NCBI GenBank assembly: GCA_016213775.1
Contig: JACQZR010000196.1
Location: forward strand, 1-56,218
Direction: 5' to 3'
DNA length: 56,218 bases
Origin: Acidobacteriota bacterium
GTDB taxonomy: Bacteria > Acidobacteriota > Terriglobia > Bryobacterales > Bryobacteraceae
In this document: positions 20,171 through 29,011 of the stretch, piece after piece
Layout of the letters: every line of letters starts with the position of its first letter
How positions within the stretch are numbered: the stretch's first letter is position 1
Notes under the pieces: generated by a model
Databases searched by the model: none
What the model was told of the DNA's origin: nothing
What the model saw: only the letters and a program-made list of their open reading frames with translations
Program-made: the position numbers and the translations under genes

Positions 20171-21298
20171 ATGGCACGCGTAATGAACTGGCAACTGGGA
20201 CGCGAGATGTCCTACTGGTACCCCGAGAGCAGGCCGAACAAGCAGTTCGCCGCGGTCTTTGATACCAACAAATGCATTGCCTGCCAGACGTGCACCCTGG
20301 CATGCAAGACGACGTGGACTTCGGGCCGCGGCCAGGAGTACATGTTGTGGAACAACGTGGAGTCGAAGCCCTATGGGTTCTATCCGCTGGCTTGGGATTT
20401 GAAGCTGCTGGAGTCTCTGGAAGGCGGCAAGTGGACCGGCCGCAAGTATGAGGGGCAGACGATTTTCGAGCAGGCGCCGGCGGGGGAACGCGTCCTGGGG
20501 TGGCGTCCCGAATCGCAGGATTACGCCTATCCGAACGTCGGCGAGGACGATTGCACAGGGCAGATAGACGGCGGCGCGAGCATGGCTATGCCGCACATGA
20601 ACTGGTTCTTCTACCTGGCGCGCATCTGCAACCATTGCACGTATCCGGCGTGTCTGGCATCGTGCCCGCGCGGGTCGATCTATAAACGGCCTGAAGACGG
20701 AATCGTACTCGTCGATCAGGGGCGCTGCCGCGGCTATCAGGAATGCGTGAAGGGATGCCCGTACAAGAAGATCTTCTTCAACCCGATGACGGGTACTTCC
20801 GAGAAATGCATTGCCTGCTTCCCGAAGGTCGAGCAGGGGATTCAGCCGCAATGTTTTGTCAATTGCATCGGGAAGATACGGCTCGCCGGGTGGATTTCCA
20901 AGCCGGAGAATGCGAAGCCGGAGAACCCGATCGACTACCTGGTGCACGTCAAGAAGATTGCACTGCCGCTCTTTCCGCAGTTCGGGCTGGAACCCAACGT
21001 TTACTACATACCGCCTGTGCACGTACCCACTTCGTTTACCCGGCAGATGTTCGGACCCGGAGTGGACGATGCGATCAAGGCATACCGGAATGCGAAGAAC
21101 GACCCGGACCTGGCTTCGCTGTTGTGCCTGTTCGGGTCGAGTGAAATGGTGATGCCGCGATGGAAACGCCAAGGCGATACGGTGAGCGGGTTGGACGAGA
21201 AGGGCAACACGCTGGTGAAGGTGCCGATGAACGAGCCGGTGCACGTGCGGGCGGCTTACGACAAGCTGTACCAAATCTCGCGCACCAATTGTCCGTAG
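20171..21298 (+). CDS. NarH/NxrB-type four-cluster iron-sulfur subunit
   Basis: 375 residues with ligands for four clusters: C35, C38, C41, C45 ([11 protein letters not shown]); C153, C156, C161, C165 ([13 protein letters not shown]); C186, C192, C196 with Tyr189 in place of a fourth Cys ([11 protein letters not shown]), expected to bind [3Fe-4S] as in NarH; and C213, C216, C228, C232. The N-terminal [29 protein letters not shown] and [10 protein letters not shown] resemble what I recall of nitrite-oxidoreductase and periplasmic nitrate-reductase beta subunits. It lacks a leader and would be exported with the Tat-bearing alpha subunit. It relays electrons between alpha and the gamma or haem proteins. 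Confidence 0.92.
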   Translation: MARVMNWQLGREMSYWYPESRPNKQFAAVFDTNKCIACQTCTLACKTTWTSGRGQEYMLWNNVESKPYGFYPLAWDLKLLESLEGGKWTGRKYEGQTIFEQAPAGERVLGWRPESQDYAYPNVGEDDCTGQIDGGASMAMPHMNWFFYLARICNHCTYPACLASCPRGSIYKRPEDGIVLVDQGRCRGYQECVKGCPYKKIFFNPMTGTSEKCIACFPKVEQGIQPQCFVNCIGKIRLAGWISKPENAKPENPIDYLVHVKKIALPLFPQFGLEPNVYYIPPVHVPTSFTRQMFGPGVDDAIKAYRNAKNDPDLASLLCLFGSSEMVMPRWKRQGDTVSGLDEKGNTLVKVPMNEPVHVRAAYDKLYQISRTNCP

Positions 21299-21321
21299 GC
21301 GCTCATGAGGAGATAGACGTT

Positions 21322-22173
21322 ATGTTGCGATTCAGAATATTGGCCGCGGCGCTGATGATTGTGGCGGCGGGATGCAGCCGGGCGCCGCAGGCAGTGAATG
21401 AAGTGGTGAGTCTGCGAGTGTCGAAAATACCGGACACGCCGCCGGACGCGGTTTGGAGTAATGCACCCGAGCACACCGCGAAACTGCTGCTGCAGGACCT
21501 GGTGGAGCCCCGTCTCGCCAAGGCTTCGACGCCGGAGGTGAAAGTACGGTCCGTGACCAACGGGTCGGAGATCGCGTTCCGGCTGACGTGGCCGGATGCG
21601 GTGGTGAACGACGTCCCGGAGCCGGGGCGATTTCCGGATGGCTGCGCGGTGCAGATTCCGCGCGTGCGGGAGGTGGATCCGCCCGAGCCGCAAATGGGGC
21701 AATCCAGCAGGCCCGTGGACATCACGTTCTGGCGCGCGGACTGGCAGGCTTCGGTGAACGGACGGCCTGACAATATCCGGTCCATCTATCCCAACGCCGC
21801 GGTGGACCACTACCCGTTCGAGGCGAAATCACTGGAGCCCGGATCGGCTGCGCAACGGGAGATGGCGACACGCTATTCTCCGGCGGCCGCCTCCGGCAAC
21901 AGGCGCGCCGGCCCGCGTGATGTACCCGTGGAGGACCTGGTGGCGGAAGGTCCGGGAACGCTGTCGCCGCGTCCCGGCGCAGGGTCGCGCGGCAAAGGCG
22001 AACACGGTGCCGCTGGATGGTCGGTTGTCATTGTGCGCAAGTCGCCTCAAGGTCTCGATGTGAGGACGCGGACGCAGATTGCATTCGCCGTCTGGGAAGG
22101 GTCGAAGCAGGAGACGGGGGCGCGCAAGATGCGAACGGGTTGGATTCCACTTTCGGTGCGGGAGGCCAAATGA
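21322..22173 (+). CDS. Putative lipoprotein gamma subunit, ethylbenzene-dehydrogenase-gamma-like haem b domain
   Basis: About 283 residues from ATG 21322, which has GAGGAGAT upstream. The N-terminus MLRFRILAAALMIVAAGC is a lipoprotein signal with the lipid-modified Cys at residue 18. The body (VWSNAPEHTAKLLLQDLVEP, NGSEIAFRLTWPDAVVND, VDITFWRADWQ, WSVVIVRKSPQ) has the beta-rich layout of gamma subunits of ethylbenzene dehydrogenase, selenate reductase and NxrC, which bind haem b. Residues about 175-235 are rich in Pro, Gly and Arg and look like a flexible insertion. I cannot identify the axial ligands. Position between beta and the chaperone supports the gamma assignment. Confidence 0.72.
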   Translation: MLRFRILAAALMIVAAGCSRAPQAVNEVVSLRVSKIPDTPPDAVWSNAPEHTAKLLLQDLVEPRLAKASTPEVKVRSVTNGSEIAFRLTWPDAVVNDVPEPGRFPDGCAVQIPRVREVDPPEPQMGQSSRPVDITFWRADWQASVNGRPDNIRSIYPNAAVDHYPFEAKSLEPGSAAQREMATRYSPAAASGNRRAGPRDVPVEDLVAEGPGTLSPRPGAGSRGKGEHGAAGWSVVIVRKSPQGLDVRTRTQIAFAVWEGSKQETGARKMRTGWIPLSVREAK

Positions 22174-22820
22174 CAGCGCTCGATCAACCGGTGACGGACC
22201 TGTTGCGGCAAGCAGCCGACTGGCGTTTGATCGGTCTGTTGCTGGAGTGTCCCCGCGATGGCTGGCGCGAGAAAGTCATTGCGCTATCGGCCGAGGTGAC
22301 TGACGAGAATCTGCGGCGGGCTGCTTCGCAGGCGTTGGAAGAGGCAAGCGAAGGGCTCTATCATTCCACGTTTGGCCCAGGCGGGCCTGCCCCACCGCGC
22401 GAGGCGACTCATCGCGACACGGTGCAACTGGGATACCTGATGAGCGAGCTCGATGCGTTCTATTCGGCCTTCGGCTATCAGGCCAGTACCGCCGAGCCTC
22501 CGGATCACATCAGTGTGGAGGCCGGCTTCGTGGCGTATCTCAAATTCAAAGAGGCGTATGCGATCAGTTGCGGCGACGAGGACGGCGCCGCGGTATCTCG
22601 CGACGCCTGCCACGAGTTCGTGAGCGAGCATCTGGCGTCCACCGCCGGTCCGCTGACTGAACTGCTGGGAACTTGCGAAGTACCGTATCTGGAATTGCTG
22701 GCCATCCCACTGCGGCAGCGCTCGGGCGAGGCCAAGAAGCGGTTCGTCGTGCTGAGTCCTGGGGACATCGAAGGGCGTGACGAGGAGTTTGGGTGTTTGC
22801 CGGAGGTGAAGTTCGATTAA
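22170..22820 (+). CDS. TorD/DmsD-type molybdoenzyme chaperone
   Basis: About 216 residues from ATG 22170, which overlaps the previous stop (ATGA). Mostly alpha-helical, with the TorD-family stretch EPPDHISVEAGFVAYL in the middle and a Y-x2-TFGPGG segment earlier. These cytosolic chaperones bind the Tat leader of the molybdoenzyme and hold the apo-protein for cofactor insertion before export. The expected client is the catalytic subunit at 16712-20158. It is the last gene of the plus-strand cluster and ends with a 4-base overlap with the convergent mreD. Confidence 0.87.
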   Translation: MTALDQPVTDLLRQAADWRLIGLLLECPRDGWREKVIALSAEVTDENLRRAASQALEEASEGLYHSTFGPGGPAPPREATHRDTVQLGYLMSELDAFYSAFGYQASTAEPPDHISVEAGFVAYLKFKEAYAISCGDEDGAAVSRDACHEFVSEHLASTAGPLTELLGTCEVPYLELLAIPLRQRSGEAKKRFVVLSPGDIEGRDEEFGCLPEVKFD

Positions 22821-23350
22821 CCGCGGTCGCGCAGCTTGTCGAGCACCCGATAAAGCGGCACGGCGACGATGCCGTTCAGGATTGCGAGCACCAGTTCACG
22901 CGGCGGAGAGAAGTCGCCGGGCTGCCCGAGCAGGGCGCGCAGCAGGATCCAGTAGAGCAGTTGATGGAAGAAGTAAAAGAAGAAGGCGATGAGCGTTCGG
23001 ATGGCTGAGTTCTCCACGGCGAAGCGCTGGCTCACGCTACCCGAAAAGTATCCCACCAGTGTCTTGACGATTCCGAACATGCCGAGTGGTTGATGGGAGA
23101 GCGAGTCCTGCACGAGGCCGATGGCTGTGCCCAGGAACATCCCCGCCATCGGCGACCGGCGCATGAGTGCGAAGTAGACGGTGACCAGGAGAGGCAGGTC
23201 GAGGAAGCCGAGGAATTCGACGAAGCGGGATACGTAGACCTGGAACAGGATCGCGATGAGCGGCGCGAACAACAGCACGATGGGCTGGAAGCGCGCGATG
23301 TTGCTGCGCGGCTTGGCGCCGGTGGTGAGGGGTCCCGTGTACTCGGTCAT
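22817..23350 (-). CDS. mreD: Rod-shape-determining protein MreD
   Basis: 177 residues, several membrane segments (IVLLFAPLIAILFQVYV, LLVTVYFALMRRSPMAGMFLGTAIGLVQDSL, LLYWILLRALLG) and the MreD pattern in which a membrane helix is followed by GLVQDSLSHQPLGMFGI. It acts in the inner membrane with MreC, MreB, RodA and PBP2 in lateral wall synthesis. It overlaps mreC by 4 bases. The downstream mrdA and rodA often found beside it are absent; the TorD gene ends there instead. Confidence 0.9.
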   Translation of the reverse strand: MTEYTGPLTTGAKPRSNIARFQPIVLLFAPLIAILFQVYVSRFVEFLGFLDLPLLVTVYFALMRRSPMAGMFLGTAIGLVQDSLSHQPLGMFGIVKTLVGYFSGSVSQRFAVENSAIRTLIAFFFYFFHQLLYWILLRALLGQPGDFSPPRELVLAILNGIVAVPLYRVLDKLRDRG

Positions 23351-24492
23351 TGTTGCTGATGCGGTGGAGCCGAGGGCGGTGGGGCGGGCGCGGGTTGTTG
23401 CGAAGGCGAAGACGCACGCACGGAATCGGGGTTTTGCGTGAAGTCGGGAATGCGGCCGCCCTCACCGTAGCGGAGGCCTTGGGCTTCTCCGATCTTCTTG
23501 TAGCGGTCGCGCAGACGATCGGCTTCGGTCACTTGCGGCGTTGCGGGGGTTGAGGACGGTTGTGCCTGCGGCTGCGCAGGAGTTTCCCCTGGCGTTGACG
23601 GCGGCGCGGGCATCACGGAGTATGGCGCTTGCTCCTGCGAACCCGGCTCGATCTGATGGACCCCTTCCACGACGATGAGGACTTCTTCCAGACCGTTCCG
23701 GAAGCCTGTTGGGGCGACGAAGATCTCCTTGTACATGCGTCCCGGGCGGGCCATTTTCACTTCTCCGACGGGGAGCCCTTTGGGGAAGATGCGATCGTCG
23801 CCAGAGGTATAGAACATCTCACCCAACTCCACCTTGAACTCGGAAGGGACATAGTCGACGAGCAGCGTGCCGTGGCCTTGGCCCTTGAGCGCGCCACGCG
23901 CGCGGCCTTTCAAAGAGATGACGCCGGCGGCGAAACTGGGATCGGTGATGAGCATCACTTGAGAGGCGGTGGGGTAGACGGCAATCACCTTGCCGACGAT
24001 ACCGTCGGGAGTGATGACCGCCATGCCGGGTTGGATGCCGGCGACCATGCCGAGGTCGACATACACGACCTTCGAATTGGCTCCGGTGGCGTTGGCTATG
24101 ACGCGGGCGGCGATGGTCTTGGAGGGGATGCGGGTTTGGAAAACGGCGAGTGCCTTGGCGCGTTCGGAATCACCCAACTGGGTTTTGAGGAACTGGTTCT
24201 CGAGCTTGAAGCGATCGAGATCCTGCTTCAGATTCCGGTTCTCTTCGCGAGCTTTGAGGAGTATGAAGTAGTCTTGCACAAAGCCGACGGTGCCCGCGCG
24301 GATCGCCTCGACGAAGCGGGCCAGGGGCGTGACTGCGGTGATGGACCAGACGCGCAGCAGGCGCATGTCCTGGCCGCTCTTTACCTGGTAGGCGATCAAT
24401 ACCAACTGCGTTGCGATGACCACGAGCAGCGTCGTCAGATTGCGATAGCGGTGAAGAACGAAATCCATGCCGAAGATACGGTACCGTACCAT
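23347..24492 (-). CDS. mreC: Rod-shape-determining protein MreC
   Basis: 381 residues with a single N-terminal membrane helix (LTTLLVVIATQLVLIAYQV), a coiled-coil (about 70-110, KAREENRNLKQDLDRFKLENQFLK) and the MreC beta domain (VVYVDLGMVAGIQPGMAVITPDG, GIVGKVIAV, VPSEFKVELGEMFYTSG). The C-terminal 90 residues are rich in Pro, Gln and Ala and look disordered. It scaffolds the elongasome in the periplasm. A second possible start lies at 24468. mreB is not in the window; a VWFA-domain gene lies 51 bases upstream instead. Confidence 0.92.
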   Translation of the reverse strand: MVRYRIFGMDFVLHRYRNLTTLLVVIATQLVLIAYQVKSGQDMRLLRVWSITAVTPLARFVEAIRAGTVGFVQDYFILLKAREENRNLKQDLDRFKLENQFLKTQLGDSERAKALAVFQTRIPSKTIAARVIANATGANSKVVYVDLGMVAGIQPGMAVITPDGIVGKVIAVYPTASQVMLITDPSFAAGVISLKGRARGALKGQGHGTLLVDYVPSEFKVELGEMFYTSGDDRIFPKGLPVGEVKMARPGRMYKEIFVAPTGFRNGLEEVLIVVEGVHQIEPGSQEQAPYSVMPAPPSTPGETPAQPQAQPSSTPATPQVTEADRLRDRYKKIGEAQGLRYGEGGRIPDFTQNPDSVRASSPSQQPAPAPPPSAPPHQQQ

Positions 24493-24543
24493 TGTCGCAT
24501 CCGAGGCACTTGTTCGTTGGATTTGTGTCGCTGGATTTGGGCC

Positions 24544-26706
24544 CTACGGTTTGGGAGCTGCCGGCTTAGGCTGCGTGGGGGCCGCGGAGCCGGGTTCCAT
24601 CGTGAAATCGATGAACTGCGTGGTGGCGTTCTGTTTCGGTTTGCCGAGTTTGTCGAGAACGCTGACTTGCAGAACGTAGTCACCCGGTTTCAAATCACTG
24701 CCGAGACGCAACTGGCCTCCGGCGAGGTAGTGGACGCCGTTGTCGGTGGATGCCGGAGTGAACGGGAGCTGACGCCCTTCAAAGATCTTCTGGCCGTCAC
24801 GGAAGATGCGTGCCTGCACTTCGAGGTCGGCTTTTTTCTGATCGTTCATCTTGGCGTTCAAGACCTGGAAGTAGTAGACCATCTGCTGACCGGAATGGAA
24901 GGTTCGCATGACGGGATTGGCCTTGGGGTCGTCCTGCCGCTGCTGGCCTTCGGCGGGCTGCGTTTCGTTGCCGCCGCTGGCGGGCGGCGCGGGTGCGGCA
25001 GGATTCGGCGCGGCAGCGGCTGGAGCGGCGGGACGCGAGGTCTTGAGATAAAGGCCGGACATCGCAAGGCGCCCTTTGGCCACGTCGGGGACATCGATGA
25101 ACTGGCTTGCGGAGCCCGCCACTTCACTGGTGGCATCCCGTACGACGGTGCGAAGCTGATACGCGCCCGCCTTCTTGATGGGGTGATGAATGGTGTAGAC
25201 GAGGCCATTCTCAGTGGCCTGCTTGAGGGTGGGGCCTTTCAGCCGGACGGTGAATGTCTTGTCGGTCTGATCGACGGGTATGCCGTTCTCACCGAAGGTC
25301 ATGATCAGGATGTCGAGCCTGGCTTTCTTCCACCCATCCTCTTCATCCTCGAACTTCACATTCTTCATGTCGATGTGGAGCAGCGAGGTGATGAAGGCGC
25401 CCTGCGTGGCGTTGTGCGAGAAAAGGGTCGTGAGGCGAAGCGGCACACCGGTGGTGCCGAAGGGCGAGGTGAGAGCGGCCACCATCTGTTCCTGACGGGT
25501 GCGGCGCGTGGGGCGGGCATCGCGGTCGGGCACCCCGAGGAAACCGTGACGGGAGCGGATCTTGAGACCAGGCCGTTTGATGCGCACCGAGATCTTGTGG
25601 AATTTGCGGTTGAAGGTCTCTTCCGTAGGCGAGTAGCCGAGAAGGTAATAACCTTCCTGATCTTCCAGGACTTTGCCGAGGCTGCCCGCGATGTCATTGC
25701 TATCGCGATAAAAGATGCCGCCGGTTTCTTCGGCGAGGTAGTTGAGACCGTTTTGCGAATCGAAGTATTCCTGGCTGCGGCGAGCCTGGCGTTCCGCCAG
25801 CGCGGTGGGGTTGGTGCTGGAAGGGCCACGTTCGGAAGCGCCGATGTTGAGCGTGGGAAGGCCGCGCGCATCAATGGCGTAGATGACGACGGAGGACCGG
25901 TTGGCGAGATCGGTGAGGCGCTGCATGTTGTCGAGCACCTGGTCAGTGGCGCCTTCGCGATTGAAGATGTTCAGGCCCTCGGAAAGCAGCACCACGGACT
26001 TGCGGCCCGGGAGCTCGCGCAGTCCGGTGATGACGTAGTTGATCGCGCCCAGAGTGCCCACTGAATAGAGGCGGTCGCGGAAGTCGTCCATTTGCGCGAA
26101 GGCTTCGTCGCCTTCCTGGGGCTCACTGAACGGGCTGATGCGTCCGCGGCCCATCGGATTCCACTTCACGCGTTCGGCGGCGGCGAGCATCTCACGCTTG
26201 TTTGCCGTGAAGCTCTGGAGTGCGCCGATGCCCGCGCCGGTACGGATGATGGCGACGAGATCTCCGGGCTGCACTTTGTCGTTGATGAATTTCTTGAGAG
26301 ACTGTTGCGAAAAGGCCATGCTTTCCCAGGAGAGGTTGAGATCGTCGACAACGATGGCAATGGTGCGGCGCACCTGATTCGGTTTGATGGCGACGTTTCG
26401 GGGCGGCGGAGGGGGTGCCGCGGGCTGACCCTTCTTTGTGGGCGCAATGGGCGGCGGGGGCGCGGCGCTCTCTGTACGAATAAAGCTGAAGCTGCGGATC
26501 TTTTGCGACTTACCGTCCTGGAGGATTTCGAAGTCCTCGGCTTTGAGGTTGGGGACGAGTTTGCCCTTGGAATCCGTGACCACTGCATCCACTTGGACAA
26601 GGTTGACAGTGATGCGGATAGGTTCCTGATTAGGGTTCTGGGCTGGTTGCTGGCCGGCGAGGGCGAGGGCCGTAAATACGGCAAAGATGCGGTGAAGAGT
26701 TCGCAT
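24544..26706 (-). CDS. VWFA-related acidobacterial-type secreted protein
   Basis: 720 residues with a signal peptide (MRTLHRIFAVFTALALAGQ). Residues about 30-75 (ITVNLVQVDAVVTDSKGKLV, DFEILQDGKSQKI) are the beta region typical of the VWFA-related family described from acidobacteria. The VWA domain follows, with a MIDAS-like start at VDDLNLSWESM and later LPGRKSVVLLSEGLNIF. The C-terminal half holds beta-sandwich domains and a Pro/Ala-rich linker (about 540-580). VWA domains commonly bind protein ligands through a metal; no partner can be named. It is upstream of mreC on the same strand. Confidence 0.88.
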   Translation of the reverse strand: MRTLHRIFAVFTALALAGQQPAQNPNQEPIRITVNLVQVDAVVTDSKGKLVPNLKAEDFEILQDGKSQKIRSFSFIRTESAAPPPPIAPTKKGQPAAPPPPPRNVAIKPNQVRRTIAIVVDDLNLSWESMAFSQQSLKKFINDKVQPGDLVAIIRTGAGIGALQSFTANKREMLAAAERVKWNPMGRGRISPFSEPQEGDEAFAQMDDFRDRLYSVGTLGAINYVITGLRELPGRKSVVLLSEGLNIFNREGATDQVLDNMQRLTDLANRSSVVIYAIDARGLPTLNIGASERGPSSTNPTALAERQARRSQEYFDSQNGLNYLAEETGGIFYRDSNDIAGSLGKVLEDQEGYYLLGYSPTEETFNRKFHKISVRIKRPGLKIRSRHGFLGVPDRDARPTRRTRQEQMVAALTSPFGTTGVPLRLTTLFSHNATQGAFITSLLHIDMKNVKFEDEEDGWKKARLDILIMTFGENGIPVDQTDKTFTVRLKGPTLKQATENGLVYTIHHPIKKAGAYQLRTVVRDATSEVAGSASQFIDVPDVAKGRLAMSGLYLKTSRPAAPAAAAPNPAAPAPPASGGNETQPAEGQQRQDDPKANPVMRTFHSGQQMVYYFQVLNAKMNDQKKADLEVQARIFRDGQKIFEGRQLPFTPASTDNGVHYLAGGQLRLGSDLKPGDYVLQVSVLDKLGKPKQNATTQFIDFTMEPGSAAPTQPKPAAPKP

Positions 26707-26793
26707 GCGCGGTTACTTTCAGCTTACGCCAGATAATGCTCCGGCGCGGGCTTTGATTCAGGTAACCCGAAAAAGGACGCCGTGTTGCGCCGG

Positions 26794-28887
26794 CTACTCT
26801 TCTTCTTCCTCCTCGCCGGTCTTGGCAGCCTTGGCGGCGGCGATTATTTTGTCGGCCTGTAGCGAAGGCACGTAGTCGTAATGATCGAACTCCATCGAGA
26901 AGGACGCGCGGCCCTGCGTCATGGAGATGAGGTCGTTCTGATAGGTGAGCATTTCAGACATTGGGACCATGGCGCGGACAATCTGCGTGCCGCCCTTGGT
27001 GTCCATGCCGGAGATGCGTCCGCGGCGTCCGTTCATGTCGCCCATCAGGTCGCCGGCGTATTCCACCGGGGCCTGCACTTCCACCTTCATGATGGGTTCG
27101 AGCAGCGCCGGTTTGGCCACCGCCATGGCTGCTTTGAACGCCTTGCGGCCGGCCAGCTTGAACGACATTTCGGAGCTGTCCACGTCGTGATAGGAACCGT
27201 CGTAGAGGGTGACCTTGAAGTCGACCACGGGGAAGCCGGCGAGGTAGCCCTTCTCGGCCGCTTCGAGAATTCCCTTCTCGATGGCCGGAATGAACTGGCG
27301 CGGTACCGAGCCACCAAAGACAGCGTTGGCGAATTCGAACTTGCCGCCGCGCGCTAGCGGTTCCATCTTGATCCAGCAGTCGCCGAACTGGCCGTGGCCG
27401 CCGGTCTGCTTCTTGTGCCGCCCTTGCACATCGGCGAATCCGCGGATGGTCTCGCGGTACGGGACCTTGGGCGCCGAAAGCGTCACTTCCACCTGGTAGC
27501 GTTTCTTGAGCTTGTTGACGACGACTTCGACGTGCTGCTGGCCAGTTCCGGCGACGAGGAATTCCTTGGTTTGCGGATCGCGATAGAAGCGCAGCGATTG
27601 GTCCTCTTCGAGAATGCGCTGGATGGCGTTGCCCATACGGTCTTCGTCCTGGCGCGTCTTGGCGCCGACGGCGAAGGAGATGGACGGCTCGGGGAGTTGC
27701 ACCGGAGGGAAGACAAAGTGGTCGCTCTTTTCGGTGAGCGTGTCGCCCGTGACGGTGTCCTTCAGTTTGGCGACGGCGCCGAGATCGCCGGCGTGCAGTT
27801 CGGTGACGGCATCCAACGTTTTGCCCTTGATCACGCTGATGTGAGCGAGCCGTTCGGAGGTGCTGCTGCGCTGATTCAGGAGGTTTGCATCGTTCTTCAG
27901 CACGCCGGACATCACCTTGAAATACGTGACGCGTCCGGAGAACTGATCGGCGACAGTTTTGAAGACGAACATGGCCACGTGTTCGGAATCGGCAATAGGA
28001 CGGGCTACTTCCTTGTCGCCGTCCTTGGCGCGTGCCGTGTGCGTGGTTGGGTTGGGGAAGTGCTCGCCCACGAAATTCATGATCTGATCGGTGCCGATGT
28101 TGTGCAGGGCGGAGGCGCACATCACCGGGAAGAGACGGCGGTCCATGATGGCGTTGTGGAGGCCCTCGACAAGATGGTCGATGCCGATCGTGCCTTTGTC
28201 GAAGAACTCTTCCATCAACTCGTCGTTGCCTTCAGCCACTATTTCCACGAGCGCCTCGTGCGCGGTTTTGGCTTCTTCGGCCATGTCGGCGGGGATATCA
28301 ATTTCCTTGCCTTTTCCGTCACCGTCGAGTGTGTAGGAATAGGCTTTCATGCGCACCAGATCGATGACGCCAGTGAAATTCTTTTCGCTGCCGATGGGAA
28401 GGTGGACTGGGATGGCAGCGCGTCCGAAGGCGCCTTGCACACTTTCCAGCGCGCGTTCGAAGCTGGAACGCTCACGATCGAGTTTGTTGATGACGATGGC
28501 GCGGGCCATATCGAATTCATTGGCATAGCCCCACGTCTTTTCTGTCTGGACTTCCACTCCGGAAACGCCGTCCACCAGCACGAGGGCGGCATCGGCGGCA
28601 ACCAGCGACGCCTTGGTGTCATTGATGAACAGGTTGAATCCTGGCGTATCCAAAAGATTGAACTTCAGCTTCTTCCATTCGAGGGCACAGACGCCGGTAG
28701 AGATCGTTATTTTCCGGTTGACTTCTTCTTCGTCGAAATCCGTCACCGTGTTTCCTTCGTCAACTCGGGTCAGGCGGTTCGTGACTCCCGCGGCAAACAG
28801 CATGCCCGCTGCGAGTGAGGTCTTGCCGGAATTTCCATGTCCGACAAGACCGACATTTCGGATATCAGAGCTCTCGTAGACCTTCAC
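26794..28887 (-). CDS. Elongation factor G paralogue (EF-G2 type)
   Basis: 697 residues with all five EF-G domains. The GTP-binding motifs are GHGNSGKTSL (P-loop, 16-25), DTPG (80-83) and NKLD (134-137). DTPG is followed by Phe84, where canonical EF-G has the GTP-activating His. The P-loop also differs from the GHIDAGKT of housekeeping EF-G. Both changes fit the EF-G2/FusA2 group, known for weak or ribosome-specific GTPase activity. The C-terminus has a short run of six Glu. No rpsL, rpsG or tuf genes are adjacent, as expected for a paralogue. It probably acts on ribosomes, but in translocation or in another step is unclear. Confidence 0.9.
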   Translation of the reverse strand: MKVYESSDIRNVGLVGHGNSGKTSLAAGMLFAAGVTNRLTRVDEGNTVTDFDEEEVNRKITISTGVCALEWKKLKFNLLDTPGFNLFINDTKASLVAADAALVLVDGVSGVEVQTEKTWGYANEFDMARAIVINKLDRERSSFERALESVQGAFGRAAIPVHLPIGSEKNFTGVIDLVRMKAYSYTLDGDGKGKEIDIPADMAEEAKTAHEALVEIVAEGNDELMEEFFDKGTIGIDHLVEGLHNAIMDRRLFPVMCASALHNIGTDQIMNFVGEHFPNPTTHTARAKDGDKEVARPIADSEHVAMFVFKTVADQFSGRVTYFKVMSGVLKNDANLLNQRSSTSERLAHISVIKGKTLDAVTELHAGDLGAVAKLKDTVTGDTLTEKSDHFVFPPVQLPEPSISFAVGAKTRQDEDRMGNAIQRILEEDQSLRFYRDPQTKEFLVAGTGQQHVEVVVNKLKKRYQVEVTLSAPKVPYRETIRGFADVQGRHKKQTGGHGQFGDCWIKMEPLARGGKFEFANAVFGGSVPRQFIPAIEKGILEAAEKGYLAGFPVVDFKVTLYDGSYHDVDSSEMSFKLAGRKAFKAAMAVAKPALLEPIMKVEVQAPVEYAGDLMGDMNGRRGRISGMDTKGGTQIVRAMVPMSEMLTYQNDLISMTQGRASFSMEFDHYDYVPSLQADKIIAAAKAAKTGEEEEEE

Positions 28888-29011
28888 AGGCCCTCCGCTG
28901 GATTTGAATTAGATTATGGTTGAAGTGCATAACCAAATCGGGATAGTAACACAACTGCATTGCATCCGGCCCTTCGCGCGCGTGGAGTCGTATTGATAAT
29001 ATGGGACACTC

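Noticed and set aside
23629-26064. An 811-codon plus-strand frame opposite mreC and the VWFA gene
   Set aside because: It crosses two confident genes on the other strand and has shadow-type composition despite its length.
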